Virus record (IMG/VR): IMGVR_UViG_3300023174_000036
Coordinates: 248,001 to 312,000 of that record
Direction: 5' to 3' (one strand)
Origin: a virus
DNA length: 64,000 nucleotides
Every line of letters begins with the position of its first letter. The first letter of the stretch is position 1. The notes under the pieces were generated by a model. It had not been told where the DNA came from. It searched no databases and saw only the letters and a program-made list of their open reading frames with translations. Position numbers and translations under genes: made by a program. Shown here in pieces: positions 24,198 to 30,250 of this stretch.

Positions 24198-24401
24198 AAA
24201 TAGAAACACACTAAGGGCAATGCCATCTTACTATCCCAGTATGTCGGGTGTTGCTTAGTGTGCTTTTATATACTTCCATATAGGTGCTCTCTGCGGCGCT
24301 TGAATCCTCGGTAGCCCTTCTCTTCATGGCCGGTCCTTGTACATGGTCGACATTGACAAGTATTTCGGTGTTCCACTGTAGCTACTCAAAGAGCACGTAT
24401 A
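24198..24401 (-). other. Structured spacer 2 between tRNAs
   Basis: Two nested-type hairpins and no ORF. First: 9-bp perfect stem CACACTAAG..CTTAGTGTG (about 24206-24262). Second: 18-nt arms CTTCCATATAGGTGCTCT..AGAGCACGTATATGGAAG (about 24271-24407, one mismatch) enclosing GGCCGGTCCTTG as in spacer 1. Confidence 0.5.
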
Positions 24402-24476
24402 TGGAAGAGCCAAGGGGAGTCGAACCCCTCTTCTCAGGATGAAAACCTGATGTCCTAACCGATAGACGATGGCTCC
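24402..24476 (-). tRNA. tRNA-Glu(UUC), copy 1
   Basis: Stem TCAGG/CCTGA with loop TTTTCAT; acceptor GGAGCCA; CCA encoded. Preceded by a sigma70 promoter. Confidence 0.95.
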
Positions 24477-24527
24477 ATATGTAATTTTAATTTTTAATGA
24501 ACGAGACTAATTGCTTAGTATGTGACT

Positions 24528-24556
24528 ATTATATAACAACAATATAAGTTAGTCAA
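24528..24556 (-). promoter_or_regulatory. Sigma70 promoter inside tRNA array
   Basis: TTGACT, 17 bp, TATAAT on the minus strand, about 50 nt before tRNA-Glu copy 1. Confidence 0.85.
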
Positions 24557-24564
24557 CCTTTATC

Positions 24565-24639
24565 TGGCCGGCCATGCAGGAATCGAACCCACACCCTCTG
24601 TTTCGAAGACAGAGATGATATCCATTTCACCAATGGCCG
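24565..24639 (-). tRNA. tRNA-Arg(UCG)
   Basis: Stem TCTGT/ACAGA with loop CTTCGAA; acceptor CGGCCAT/ATGGCCG; CCA encoded. Confidence 0.95.
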
Positions 24640-24653
24640 TAATATATATTTAC

Positions 24654-24728
24654 TGGTCCGGCTAGCAGGAATCGAACCCACATTCATGAGGTAGAAGCTC
24701 ATTGTACTATCCATTGTACTATAGCCAG
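24654..24728 (-). tRNA. tRNA-Arg(UCU)
   Basis: Stem ATGAG/CTCAT with loop CTTCTAC; acceptor CTGGCTA/TAGCCGG; CCA encoded. Confidence 0.95.
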
Positions 24729-24729
24729 C

Positions 24730-24810
24730 TGGTACCCCAGGCGGGATTTGAACCCGCATCTAAATTTCTCCTTTTGAGAGAGACGACTTTGCCAATTTGT
24801 CTACTGGGGC
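24730..24810 (-). tRNA. tRNA-Leu(CAA)-like, short variable arm
   Basis: 81 nt. Acceptor GCCCCAG/CTGGGGT, D arm GAC..GTC, anticodon stem TCTCT/GGAGA with loop CTCAAAA (anticodon CAA), T arm GCGGG/CCCGC, A73, CCA encoded. The variable region is only 9 nt (AATTTAGAT), shorter than usual for Leu, so identity is less sure. Confidence 0.75.
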
Positions 24811-24816
24811 ATTGTT

Positions 24817-24893
24817 TGGTGCAACCTCCAGGAATCGAACCTGGTTCAACGGTTCTTCAGACCGCCGCTATGACCACATCAGCTAAAGTTGCA
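24817..24893 (-). tRNA. tRNA-Phe(GAA)
   Basis: Stem GCGGT/ACCGT with loop CTGAAGA; acceptor TGCAACT; CCA encoded. Confidence 0.94.
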
Positions 24894-24894
24894 T

Positions 24895-24986
24895 TGGTAC
24901 CAGCGGAGGGGATCGAACCCTCTCAAGAACGCTAATCTGGCGCTAAAAGTCTTATAAGGACTCTCTGACTACCAAGTCTCGCTGGC
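24895..24986 (-). tRNA. Class II tRNA with UAU anticodon
   Basis: 92 nt. Acceptor GCCAGCG/CGCTGGT, A73, CCA encoded; anticodon stem GAGTC/GACTT with loop CTTATAA, so anticodon UAU (reads AUA, Ile). But there is a long variable arm with stem AGCGC/GCGTT, found only in Leu, Ser and Tyr tRNAs. A73 and class II shape point to a Leu- or Tyr-type body. Charging identity is unclear. Confidence 0.8.
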
Positions 24987-24994
24987 ATTAAAAT

Positions 24995-25070
24995 TGGGGT
25001 GTTAGATGGGGAACGATCCCATACTATCGCTTTCACAGAGCAATGTGCAGACCACTACACTACTAACACC
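24995..25070 (-). tRNA. tRNA-His(GUG)
   Basis: Loop CTGTGAA; carries the His hallmark extra G-1 opposite C73; CCA encoded. Confidence 0.95.
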
Positions 25071-25075
25071 ATAGA

Positions 25076-25149
25076 TGGCACCCGGACTAGGGATCGAACC
25101 TAGGCTAACAGAGTCAAAGTCTGTTGTGCTACCATTACACAATCCGGGA
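25076..25149 (-). tRNA. tRNA-Gln(UUG)
   Basis: Stem ACAGA/TCTGT with loop CTTTGAC; acceptor TCCCGGA/TCCGGGT; CCA encoded. Confidence 0.95.
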
Positions 25150-25156
25150 ATAAATA
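25150..25156 (+). promoter_or_regulatory. Late promoter box 5 nt before GTG
   Basis: ATAAATA, TTTGT, GTG on the plus strand for the small gene at 25162, directly adjoining the 5' end of tRNA-Gln on the other strand. Confidence 0.55.
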
Positions 25157-25161
25157 TTTGT

Positions 25162-25326
25162 GTGAAGACTTACGAACACATAACACCGCAAGGGTTACAT
25201 TTTCATCTTTGTTTATACGAAGGTGTATGCTGTGTCATGGTACAGGATGTGTACGACAATACATATTTTGAACTACAGTACTTCACTGATGTTAACAAAG
25301 CATTGCGCTTTATCAATAACTTATAA
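25162..25326 (+). CDS. Small hypothetical protein, 54 aa
   Basis: GTG start. Contains G-L-H-F-H-L-C-L-Y-E-G-V-C-C and a Y-F-E-L-Q-Y-F-T-D-V-N-K-A-L-R-F-I helix. His and Cys residues could bind metal. A plus-strand gene inside a minus-strand tRNA array; no ribosome site, only the late box. The next tRNA begins 2 nt after its stop. Confidence 0.6.
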   Translation: MKTYEHITPQGLHFHLCLYEGVCCVMVQDVYDNTYFELQYFTDVNKALRFINNL

Positions 25327-25327
25327 A

Positions 25328-25401
25328 TGGAGCGGGTAGCGAGAATCGAACTCGCGAATAAACCTTGGCAAGGTTTCAGGTTACCATTACATCATACCCG
25401 C
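25328..25401 (-). tRNA. tRNA-Gly(GCC)
   Basis: Stem AAACC/GGTTT with loop TTGCCAA; acceptor GCGGGTA/TACCCGC; CCA encoded. Confidence 0.95.
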
Positions 25402-25656
25402 ATAAGAAATTAGTAAAAAGCTCTGAGAAGTTTTGGTCCGCACTCAAGCGAAACATGGCTACCCGCGGTTCACAGCCGCGCCCTACTTGTCTAGCAAACA
25501 TGGAGTATCACTTACTTTCGAGGATCTCCCGGACTGTAATCCTGATCCACCACCCGGTTGAAGTGCAGTTTATAACTGCAAAATCATTTGAGGCTTCCGA
25601 CCTTTGATGATTACTCTTGCGAGACTTCTCGATACCTTGAGCCTTTTACTAATTGC
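25402..25656 (-). other. Structured spacer 3 between tRNA and CDS
   Basis: No ORF. Outer arms ATTAGTAAAAAGCTC (about 25408-25423) and GAGC-CTTTTACTAAT (about 25638-25652) with inner GAGAAGT..ACTTCTC. Inside are several 5-bp hairpins with 7-nt loops that look like lone anticodon arms (CGCGG-CTGTGAA-CCGCG, TGCAG/CTGCA). Confidence 0.5.
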
Positions 25657-26268
25657 TTATGAAAATTCTGGACGTTTAAAATTTATATTAAACGAAATAC
25701 TTATACGTTCATCATCTGTGTAATTTGCAGGAACACCGTGATTTAACCAGCCCGGAAACAAAATAAATTTACCAATCTTAGGTTCGTAAGATACGTTGTT
25801 TGGAAGATGTTCAAGCAAATATGTTGAAAACTGCGGAACTGGATTCATAAAATTTATGCTGCCGTCATCGCCATTTGTTCTGTAATAATAAACACCTGCA
25901 ATGTCTACACTGCCATGATTGTGTGTATGTGCAAATTCATTTTTTCCAGTATTGGTCATCCAAGATTGTATAATTCTAAATTCTTGTATCTTGCTCACTG
26001 GCACGTCTAGCATTCGCATGTACTCAAACACATGAAACTTCAAAGCGTCAATAAACGCAGTGGTTTGATAGTCCAACAGTAGATTGGATTCGAACGATGT
26101 GTCTGACAATTTGTGTGTGTTTGGCAACCATTGCTCGTTGTGTTTGAACGAATCCTTTGCTTTCAAATCCGCAACTACCCGATCTAATTCTGATTGTACT
26201 GCAATTAATTCGTCGCCCTCAATCACACTGTTATAAATTGGTGTTGCAAAGTATCCATGAACGCTCAT
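25657..26268 (-). CDS. 2OG-Fe(II) oxygenase, HxH variant
   Basis: 203 aa. E-F-A-H114-T-H116-N-H-G, then G-V-Y-Y-Y, F-I-L-F-P-G-W-L-N-H177-G-V and R188, the pattern of the phage HxH-type putative 2OG oxygenases. AAAGGAT ribosome site, with a late box at 26289-26295. Sibling of the gene at 21177. Confidence 0.82.
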   Translation of the reverse strand: MSVHGYFATPIYNSVIEGDELIAVQSELDRVVADLKAKDSFKHNEQWLPNTHKLSDTSFESNLLLDYQTTAFIDALKFHVFEYMRMLDVPVSKIQEFRIIQSWMTNTGKNEFAHTHNHGSVDIAGVYYYRTNGDDGSINFMNPVPQFSTYLLEHLPNNVSYEPKIGKFILFPGWLNHGVPANYTDDERISISFNINFKRPEFS

Positions 26269-26288
26269 ACATATCCTTTATTTTAGAA

Positions 26289-26295
26289 TATTTAT
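26289..26295 (-). promoter_or_regulatory. T4-like late promoter box
   Basis: AATAAATATTCTA on the minus strand about 21 nt before the ATG at 26268, leaving room for the AAAGGAT ribosome site. Confidence 0.55.
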
Positions 26296-26304
26296 TTTTA
26301 TGCT

Positions 26305-26379
26305 TGGTGGTAATAGTAGGATTTGAACCTACACCTTGCTCCGTATGAAGGAGGTGCACTACCGTTATGCTATATTACC
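26305..26379 (-). tRNA. tRNA-Met(CAU), elongator or Ile2
   Basis: Acceptor GGTAATA/TATTACC (fully paired, so not initiator), loop TTCATAC, CCA encoded. A CAU anticodon can also be Ile2 (lysidine); sequence alone does not decide. Confidence 0.88.
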
Positions 26380-26481
26380 ATATGTAAACACACTAAGGTG
26401 TATTAAGTATGCGGGCTATGCCTATCGCAGTGACTGGGATACCAAACCTGATCTTTTTACAGATTAAAGTATGTTTACATA
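26380..26481 (-). other. Structured spacer 4 between tRNAs
   Basis: Perfect 13-bp outer arms CCATATGTAAACA (from 26378) and TGTTTACATATGG (to 26484) enclose about 80 nt with ACCTTAG-like and GCGGGC segments; no ORF. Confidence 0.5.
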
Positions 26482-26556
26482 TGGTAGGGGCACAGGGAAT
26501 CGAACCCTGATAGACTGGTTAAAAGCCAGCTATTCTAGCCGTTGAATTATACCCCC
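26482..26556 (-). tRNA. tRNA-Lys(UUU)
   Basis: Stem GCTGG/CCAGT with loop CTTTTAA; acceptor GGGGGTA; CCA encoded. Confidence 0.95.
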
Positions 26557-26560
26557 ATAT

Positions 26561-26636
26561 TGGTCCACTCAGTCGGATTCGAACCGACACCTCATTGATT
26601 AAGAGTCAAGTGCGCTACCATTAACGCTACAAGTGG
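26561..26636 (-). tRNA. tRNA-Lys(CUU)
   Basis: Loop CTCTTAA; acceptor CCACTTG/TGAGTGG; CCA encoded; one mismatch at the base of the anticodon stem. Confidence 0.9.
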
Positions 26637-26697
26637 TTGGTCGTAATTAAATTGATTTAATGTGCCAACCAGGACCAATACGGGGTCTAGATTGACA

Positions 26698-26718
26698 CTA
26701 ACGTTTAGCACGTTTCAT
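26698..26718 (-). CDS. Possible 6-aa leader ORF
   Basis: M-K-R-A-K-R-stop with a textbook AAGGAG seven nt before the ATG, downstream of leader element B. Too short to be a stable protein; may be a leader peptide controlling the transcript or a remnant of a gene. Confidence 0.35.
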   Translation of the reverse strand: MKRAKR

Positions 26719-26748
26719 GTCGTTCTCCTTATGAACATTTTTAAAAAC

Positions 26749-26806
26749 AGGATGCTTATTTTTCAATTAAAAGTTGAATTTTTGAATTTGCTGTTCGCAT
26801 CCTAAA
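26749..26806 (-). promoter_or_regulatory. Structured leader element, copy B
   Basis: Minus strand: arm TTTAGGATGC, then AACAGCAAATTCAA, then arm GCATCCTG. Same centre as copy A (15775-15838) with paired changes in the stem. Followed by AAGGAG and the 6-aa ORF. Confidence 0.5.
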
Positions 26807-26808
26807 CT

Positions 26809-26883
26809 TGGTACTCCGAACGGGTTTCGATCCCGCTTCTCCAACTTGAAAGGCTGGCGTCCTAGCCACTAGACGACCGGAGT
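26809..26883 (-). tRNA. tRNA-Glu(UUC), copy 2
   Basis: Stem CCAGC/GTTGG with loop CTTTCAA; acceptor ACTCCGG; CCA encoded. The sequence differs from copy 1 at 24402, so it is not a recent duplicate. Confidence 0.95.
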
Positions 26884-26888
26884 ATATT

Positions 26889-26963
26889 TGGTAGCCAATG
26901 ATGGGAACGATCCATCGACCCTCGCCTTATCAAGACGATGCTCTACCACTGAGCTAATTGGCT
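26889..26963 (-). tRNA. tRNA-Ile(GAU)
   Basis: Loop TTGATAA; acceptor AGCCAAT/ATTGGCT; CCA encoded. Confidence 0.94.
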
Positions 26964-26968
26964 ATATT

Positions 26969-27044
26969 TGGTGGAGGTGACAGGGATCGAACCTGCGACA
27001 TCTTGCTTGCAAAGCAAACGCTCTCCCAACTGAGCTACACCCCC
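26969..27044 (-). tRNA. tRNA-Ala(UGC)
   Basis: Loop TTTGCAA; acceptor GGGGGTG; CCA encoded. Confidence 0.95.
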
Positions 27045-27052
27045 ATATTATA

Positions 27053-27802
27053 TTATTTGATGGAGTTTATTTTAACTAGACCAAAAAATTTCAAAATTAA
27101 AATTATCCCATACGCCAGATCAAATTCCCACCATTTTTCTGAAAATTTAGCTTTAGTGGTATCATCATGATGGTTGGCAGCCAACTCTTCGCCGACGTAC
27201 AGCAGTCCTATAGGAAACATGTTCCGAGAACGATCAGCGCCTTTGGCTGGCCTATTTCGATATCCTATTGTGTGACTTAGATAGTTATGCGCACGAAGAT
27301 GGAACTGTGTATATACAAACAAGATAACACCAAATACCACTCCCCATATACCAAACGCAATTAAAGCCAAAATTCCTGCTATTGGATATCTATATTTAGA
27401 ATACTTTACTAATTGATGTTCTAGTTTATCAGTGTATACAGGCACATCGTTACCCCATTTTTCAATTTCCTCAGGAGTCAAATAGTACGCTGGAGTAGCT
27501 GGAGATGGCTCTTGAGTGAAAAACAAATCTATTTTACTGAAGTAAATTGGACTGTGTGGATCATCCGGTGTGTCAGAAGTAGCATGATGCTTTCTATGAC
27601 CCGCAACAAATGCACGGACAGAATCACCAGGATACCAAAAACCTATAAACCATAACCATGTTCTAGAAAAATATTCTAATCTAGTACTTACTATAGAAAC
27701 TGATCGATGGGCCAATATTCTATGAATATAAATTGCATAAACATTGCAAGTTATGAAAAAAATTGTTAGATAACACCACAACATCCACTGATAATCAAGC
27801 AT
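27053..27802 (-). CDS. Membrane fatty-acid desaturase, copy 1
   Basis: 249 aa. Three histidine boxes of the acyl-lipid/acyl-CoA desaturase family: H-R-I-L-A-H-R (about 27-33), H-R-K-H-H (about 69-73) and A-N-H-H (about 213). Four hydrophobic segments surround them. Would introduce a double bond and change membrane fluidity. AAGGAG before ATG and a late box at 27827-27833. A second, diverged desaturase is at 34012 on the plus strand. Confidence 0.88.
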   Translation of the reverse strand: MLDYQWMLWCYLTIFFITCNVYAIYIHRILAHRSVSIVSTRLEYFSRTWLWFIGFWYPGDSVRAFVAGHRKHHATSDTPDDPHSPIYFSKIDLFFTQEPSPATPAYYLTPEEIEKWGNDVPVYTDKLEHQLVKYSKYRYPIAGILALIAFGIWGVVFGVILFVYTQFHLRAHNYLSHTIGYRNRPAKGADRSRNMFPIGLLYVGEELAANHHDDTTKAKFSEKWWEFDLAYGIILILKFFGLVKINSIK

Positions 27803-27826
27803 GTATTGCTCCTTAAATATATTGAA

Positions 27827-27833
27827 TATTTAT
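27827..27833 (-). promoter_or_regulatory. T4-like late promoter box
   Basis: CAATAAATATTCA on the minus strand about 25 nt before the desaturase ATG. Confidence 0.55.
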
Positions 27834-27862
27834 TGATAACTCAGTATGCTTGATTACTTGAT

Positions 27863-27938
27863 TGGCTCCACAGCCTGGGCTCGAACCAGGGACCAAATGA
27901 TTAACAGTCATCTACTCTACCAACTGAGCTACTGCGGA
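27863..27938 (-). tRNA. tRNA-Asn(GUU)
   Basis: Stem ATGA/TCAT with loop CTGTTAA; acceptor TCCGCAG; CCA encoded. Confidence 0.95.
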
Positions 27939-27945
27939 ATAAACT

Positions 27946-28020
27946 TGGCGGTCCCAAGGAGGATCGAACTCCTAACCTCGGCGTGACAAGCCGACATTAT
28001 AACCATTTAACTATGGGACC
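27946..28020 (-). tRNA. tRNA-Asp(GUC)
   Basis: Stem TCGGC/GCCGA with loop TTGTCAC; acceptor GGTCCCA; G73; CCA encoded. Confidence 0.96.
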
Positions 28021-28026
28021 TAAATT

Positions 28027-28112
28027 TGGTGGAGTATCCTGGGATCGAACCAGGCGTGCCATTACGACGGCGGATTTACAGTCCACTGCATCACCATTGA
28101 TGCTTCTACTCC
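28027..28112 (-). tRNA. tRNA-Tyr(GUA)
   Basis: Class II; stem GTGGA/TCCGC with loop CTGTAAA; long variable arm; A73; CCA encoded. First tRNA after the promoter at 28121. Confidence 0.95.
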
Positions 28113-28120
28113 ATGTTTTA

Positions 28121-28149
28121 ATTGTAACACTCTCCTTTGACTATGTCAA
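28121..28149 (-). promoter_or_regulatory. Sigma70 promoter of tRNA array
   Basis: TTGACA, 17 bp, TACAAT on the minus strand, 9 nt before the 5' end of tRNA-Tyr. Confidence 0.88.
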
Positions 28150-28347
28150 GCACTATTTCAGGTAGTGTTGGAAAGTGTGTATTAAAGCACTCTTCATGGA
28201 TGAACCCACTTGCCTTACGGCCTGAGAATGCTTTAATACGCTACCATTTTCTTCACACAAGAGTGAATGCCATCCGGTAGGCCGCCCGTTCGCCCCATGT
28301 TTTACGTGCAGGGCAGAGTCCTCGTTACTCTGTATTCACACGTTGTA
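28150..28347 (-). other. Structured spacer 5
   Basis: No ORF. Contains 11-bp arms GTATTAAAGCA..TGCTTTAATAC (about 28177-28240) and further hairpins (CAGAG/CTCTG; GTGAAT/ATTCAC) up to 28340. Confidence 0.45.
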
Positions 28348-28524
28348 CTAGTTTACACTAAACGTTGGTGCTTTCACTAACGCTTCGTGATATACTCTAG
28401 CACGTTCAAACTTATCTTGAATAAGTTTCTGAAGCTGTTCTTTAGTAAGTGTATCACCAAAAGCAGTTTCATAAGCCTGTTCTACAATTCGTTCATTTAA
28501 TTTTTCATAATCTATCTGATCCAT
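28348..28524 (-). CDS. Small hypothetical protein, 58 aa
   Basis: AAAGGAG before ATG 28524. Helical, charged sequence (D-Y-E-K-L-N-E-R-I-V-E-Q-A-Y-E; L-T-K-E-Q-L-Q-K-L-I-Q-D-K-F-E-R-A-R) that could form a helical hairpin. Follows a terminator, so expression needs read-through or an unseen promoter. No family recognised. Confidence 0.7.
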   Translation of the reverse strand: MDQIDYEKLNERIVEQAYETAFGDTLTKEQLQKLIQDKFERARVYHEALVKAPTFSVN

Positions 28525-28542
28525 TTTTCTCCTTTACAAAAC

Positions 28543-28573
28543 AAAAAACCCCAGGGTTTTTAATCCTAGGGTC
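28543..28573 (-). terminator. Intrinsic terminator
   Basis: Minus-strand hairpin ACCCTAGG..CCTGGGGT followed by T6, after the 48-aa gene. Confidence 0.8.
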
Positions 28574-28600
28574 CTTGAAGTTTGCGGTGTATGTTTTACT

Positions 28601-28747
28601 TTACACTACGTCCTCCCGGACCCTGATAATCTCTGGTGTACGATCATATGATAAACTTCCACAATTAATCGTAGACCAACCAGAGGCTATAACGCCTGCC
28701 AGTTTGGGCATCGTATTAAATTGTTGATGTCTAAAATTCGATTGCAT
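28601..28747 (-). CDS. Small hypothetical protein, 48 aa
   Basis: ATG 28747, stop TAA at 28601. Sits between a perfect sigma70 promoter and a terminator as a one-gene early unit. Polar; L-A-G-V-I-A-S-G-W-S-T-I-N-C-G in the middle, acidic/basic tail. Such isolated small early genes are often host-takeover factors, but nothing here names one. Confidence 0.65.
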   Translation of the reverse strand: MQSNFRHQQFNTMPKLAGVIASGWSTINCGSLSYDRTPEIIRVREDVV

Positions 28748-28806
28748 TTTGTTTTCTCGTTTAACTCTTTAAAAATTTACTAGCGGAATGCTAGCGTCTT
28801 GTGTTA

Positions 28807-28835
28807 ATTATAGTGTCTTTCAACACCACTGTCAA
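28807..28835 (-). promoter_or_regulatory. Perfect consensus sigma70 promoter
   Basis: TTGACA, exactly 17 bp, TATAAT on the minus strand. A CTAGC/GCTAG hairpin follows in the leader. Confidence 0.93.
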
Positions 28836-28903
28836 CAACTTTTGAAATCTTTTTTGTTGTATTTCTACAACGCTTACACAGGCAGTTGCTTGTGCATGTT
28901 CTT

Positions 28904-28932
28904 ATTGTATAGTTATTTAGTCTTTGTGTCAA
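28904..28932 (-). promoter_or_regulatory. Sigma70 promoter
   Basis: TTGACA, 17 bp, TACAAT on the minus strand; -35 adjoins the hairpin 28933-28953. The transcript begins with a 7-aa ORF (MHKQLPV) and a GTTGTA/TACAAC hairpin before the next promoter; purpose unknown. Confidence 0.75.
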
Positions 28933-28957
28933 GACCATATTGGTAATATGGTCTTTT
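28933..28957. terminator. Hairpin after rubredoxin gene
   Basis: GACCATATT-ACC-AATATGGTC perfect hairpin. The T-run follows it on the plus strand; on the minus strand it is followed by TTGACA of the next promoter. Confidence 0.6.
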
Positions 28958-28970
28958 TAACACATTTTAT

Positions 28971-29108
28971 TTAGAAATTGGCATCCATGTAGTCTTCTTT
29001 ACCTACACCACACTCTGGGCAAGTGAAGTCTGCTGGCAAGTCTTCCCATTTACCTTCTAGTTCTTCGTCGTGGACATGTCCACATACAATACATACATGA
29101 TCGTCCAT
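28971..29108 (-). CDS. Rubredoxin
   Basis: 45 aa. Two CxxC knuckles: C-I-V-C-G-H (residues 6-11) and C-P-E-C-G-V (about 32-37), with W-E-D-L-P-A-D-F between, the classic rubredoxin layout minus the usual Y at residue 4. Its ATG overlaps the stop of the rubrerythrin gene (TAATG), so the electron carrier is made with its enzyme. Confidence 0.93.
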   Translation of the reverse strand: MDDHVCIVCGHVHDEELEGKWEDLPADFTCPECGVGKEDYMDANF

Positions 29109-29557
29109 TATAGTGTCTCCAATACTTGTTGATATGCGTGAGCATGACGTTGCTCGACCTTTTGTAGTGCGGCAAAACGTTTTTCAGCTTTGGCTAGTAC
29201 TGCGGCAAATTGTTCAGCATGTTCTTTGCTTTCTTCAATTTGATGGCCTGCTTCAAATGCGGCTTTGGTATTGCCTTCGATCTCTGCGGCACGTTTAAAG
29301 TCTGGATACATTGTAGTGAACTCGTATGTTTCACCTTCGATGGCTTTCTCCAAGCACTCGCGGGTTGATGGCTTGCCAATCAGCAATTCCAAATGTCCCC
29401 AAGCGTGTTTGATTTCTTGATCTGCTGTGTGCTCAAAATGTTTTGCAACATCCTCGAAGCCTTCTTCGCGAGCGATCCGTGCGAAGTAACGATACTTGAT
29501 GTGAGCCATTGACTCACCAGCAAGTGCTGACTCCAAATTTTTCAATGTTATTGACAT
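29108..29557 (-). CDS. Rubrerythrin (diiron domain only)
   Basis: 149 aa. Ferritin-like four-helix protein with E-S-M-A-H-I-K-Y-R-Y-F, A-D-Q-E-I-K-H, E-x-E...E-x-x-H-A ligand sets for a diiron site. The usual C-terminal rubredoxin domain is absent and supplied as a separate gene. Together they reduce H2O2. Sigma70 promoter at 29582 and AAGGAG ribosome site. Confidence 0.92.
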   Translation of the reverse strand: MSITLKNLESALAGESMAHIKYRYFARIAREEGFEDVAKHFEHTADQEIKHAWGHLELLIGKPSTRECLEKAIEGETYEFTTMYPDFKRAAEIEGNTKAAFEAGHQIEESKEHAEQFAAVLAKAEKRFAALQKVEQRHAHAYQQVLETL

Positions 29558-29581
29558 AGTGTCTCCTTGTGTGTTTGTACT

Positions 29582-29611
29582 ATTATATAGCCTATTGGAA
29601 CCTCAGGTCAA
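29582..29611 (-). promoter_or_regulatory. Sigma70 promoter of rubrerythrin operon
   Basis: TTGACC, 18 bp, TATAAT on the minus strand. Confidence 0.8.
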
Positions 29612-29661
29612 TAGATTTTTACAATAATTATTTCTATTACGCTTATTGGTTTTTTCAATAA

Positions 29662-29690
29662 TAAAAAAGGACCCGAAGGTCCTTTTTAAT
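29662..29690 (-). terminator. Intrinsic terminator
   Basis: Minus-strand AAAGGACC-TTCG-GGTCCTTTTTT, just after the outer-membrane protein gene. Confidence 0.95.
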
Positions 29691-29701
29691 CTAACCTAAA
29701 A

Positions 29702-30154
29702 TTAGAATGAGTACTTGGCACCAAACAAAACAGTGCTACCATCAAACGTGTTTACACGAGATTGACCTGCTTGATAACGATAATCAGCAGTTAGGGCAAC
29801 AGTTTTGCTAAGTGGGTAGCTTGCACCTGCGCCAACCAATGCGGCATAACCGTCTGCAACACGACCGGCGTTGTCAAGATATACTGCACCAGCCTTAACT
29901 GCAACGGTAGCACCAGCAACAGTGGCAACATCATATGAACCAACTAGGCTCCATTTGTTTTGATCAGTGTTTTTGGTGTAACGATCAAAGCCTGCTGTTA
30001 CCCCCATCTTGCCAAACTTTTCGCCAATAGTAATACCAGCGCCTGGACGGTCGTTTGCTCCGCCAAAGTCGTAGCTACCATTAACGCCAACTTCTACAGC
30101 ACTGGCTGACAATGCGGCCAAGGCCAACACGGATGCGATTGCTAATTTTTTCAT
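29702..30154 (-). CDS. Small outer-membrane beta-barrel protein
   Basis: 150 aa. Clear signal peptide (M-K-K-L-A-I-A-S-V-L-A-L-A-A-L-S-A-S-A, cleavage after A-S-A). The mature part alternates polar/hydrophobic strands with G-x-G-Y turns and ends in Y-S-F, the terminal aromatic that the BAM complex reads. About eight strands, like OmpW/OmpA-type barrels. Own sigma70 promoter, AAAGGA site and terminator, so a stand-alone unit. In a phage it may block superinfection or change permeability. Composition looks host-like, so recent acquisition is possible. Confidence 0.85.
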   Translation of the reverse strand: MKKLAIASVLALAALSASAVEVGVNGSYDFGGANDRPGAGITIGEKFGKMGVTAGFDRYTKNTDQNKWSLVGSYDVATVAGATVAVKAGAVYLDNAGRVADGYAALVGAGASYPLSKTVALTADYRYQAGQSRVNTFDGSTVLFGAKYSF

Positions 30155-30195
30155 AATATAATTCCTTTTAAAATAATGACATTTGTCATGCTTAT

Positions 30196-30224
30196 AGTAT
30201 ACATTAGTACTATCTATAGGTCAA
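30196..30224 (-). promoter_or_regulatory. Sigma70 promoter
   Basis: TTGACC, 17 bp, TATACT on the minus strand; its -35 lies directly after the T-run of the tmRNA terminator. Confidence 0.82.
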
Positions 30225-30250
30225 GAAAAAAGGCACTCGAAAGTGCCTTC
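30225..30250 (-). terminator. Terminator of tmRNA gene
   Basis: Minus-strand AAGGCACTT-TCG-AGTGCCTTTTTTC. Confidence 0.92.

Noticed and set aside
24702-25140. Several short plus-strand ORFs with GFEPA/GIEPG-like peptides
   Set aside because: These peptides come from reading tRNA T arms (GGTTCGAATCC) backwards; the region is a tRNA array.
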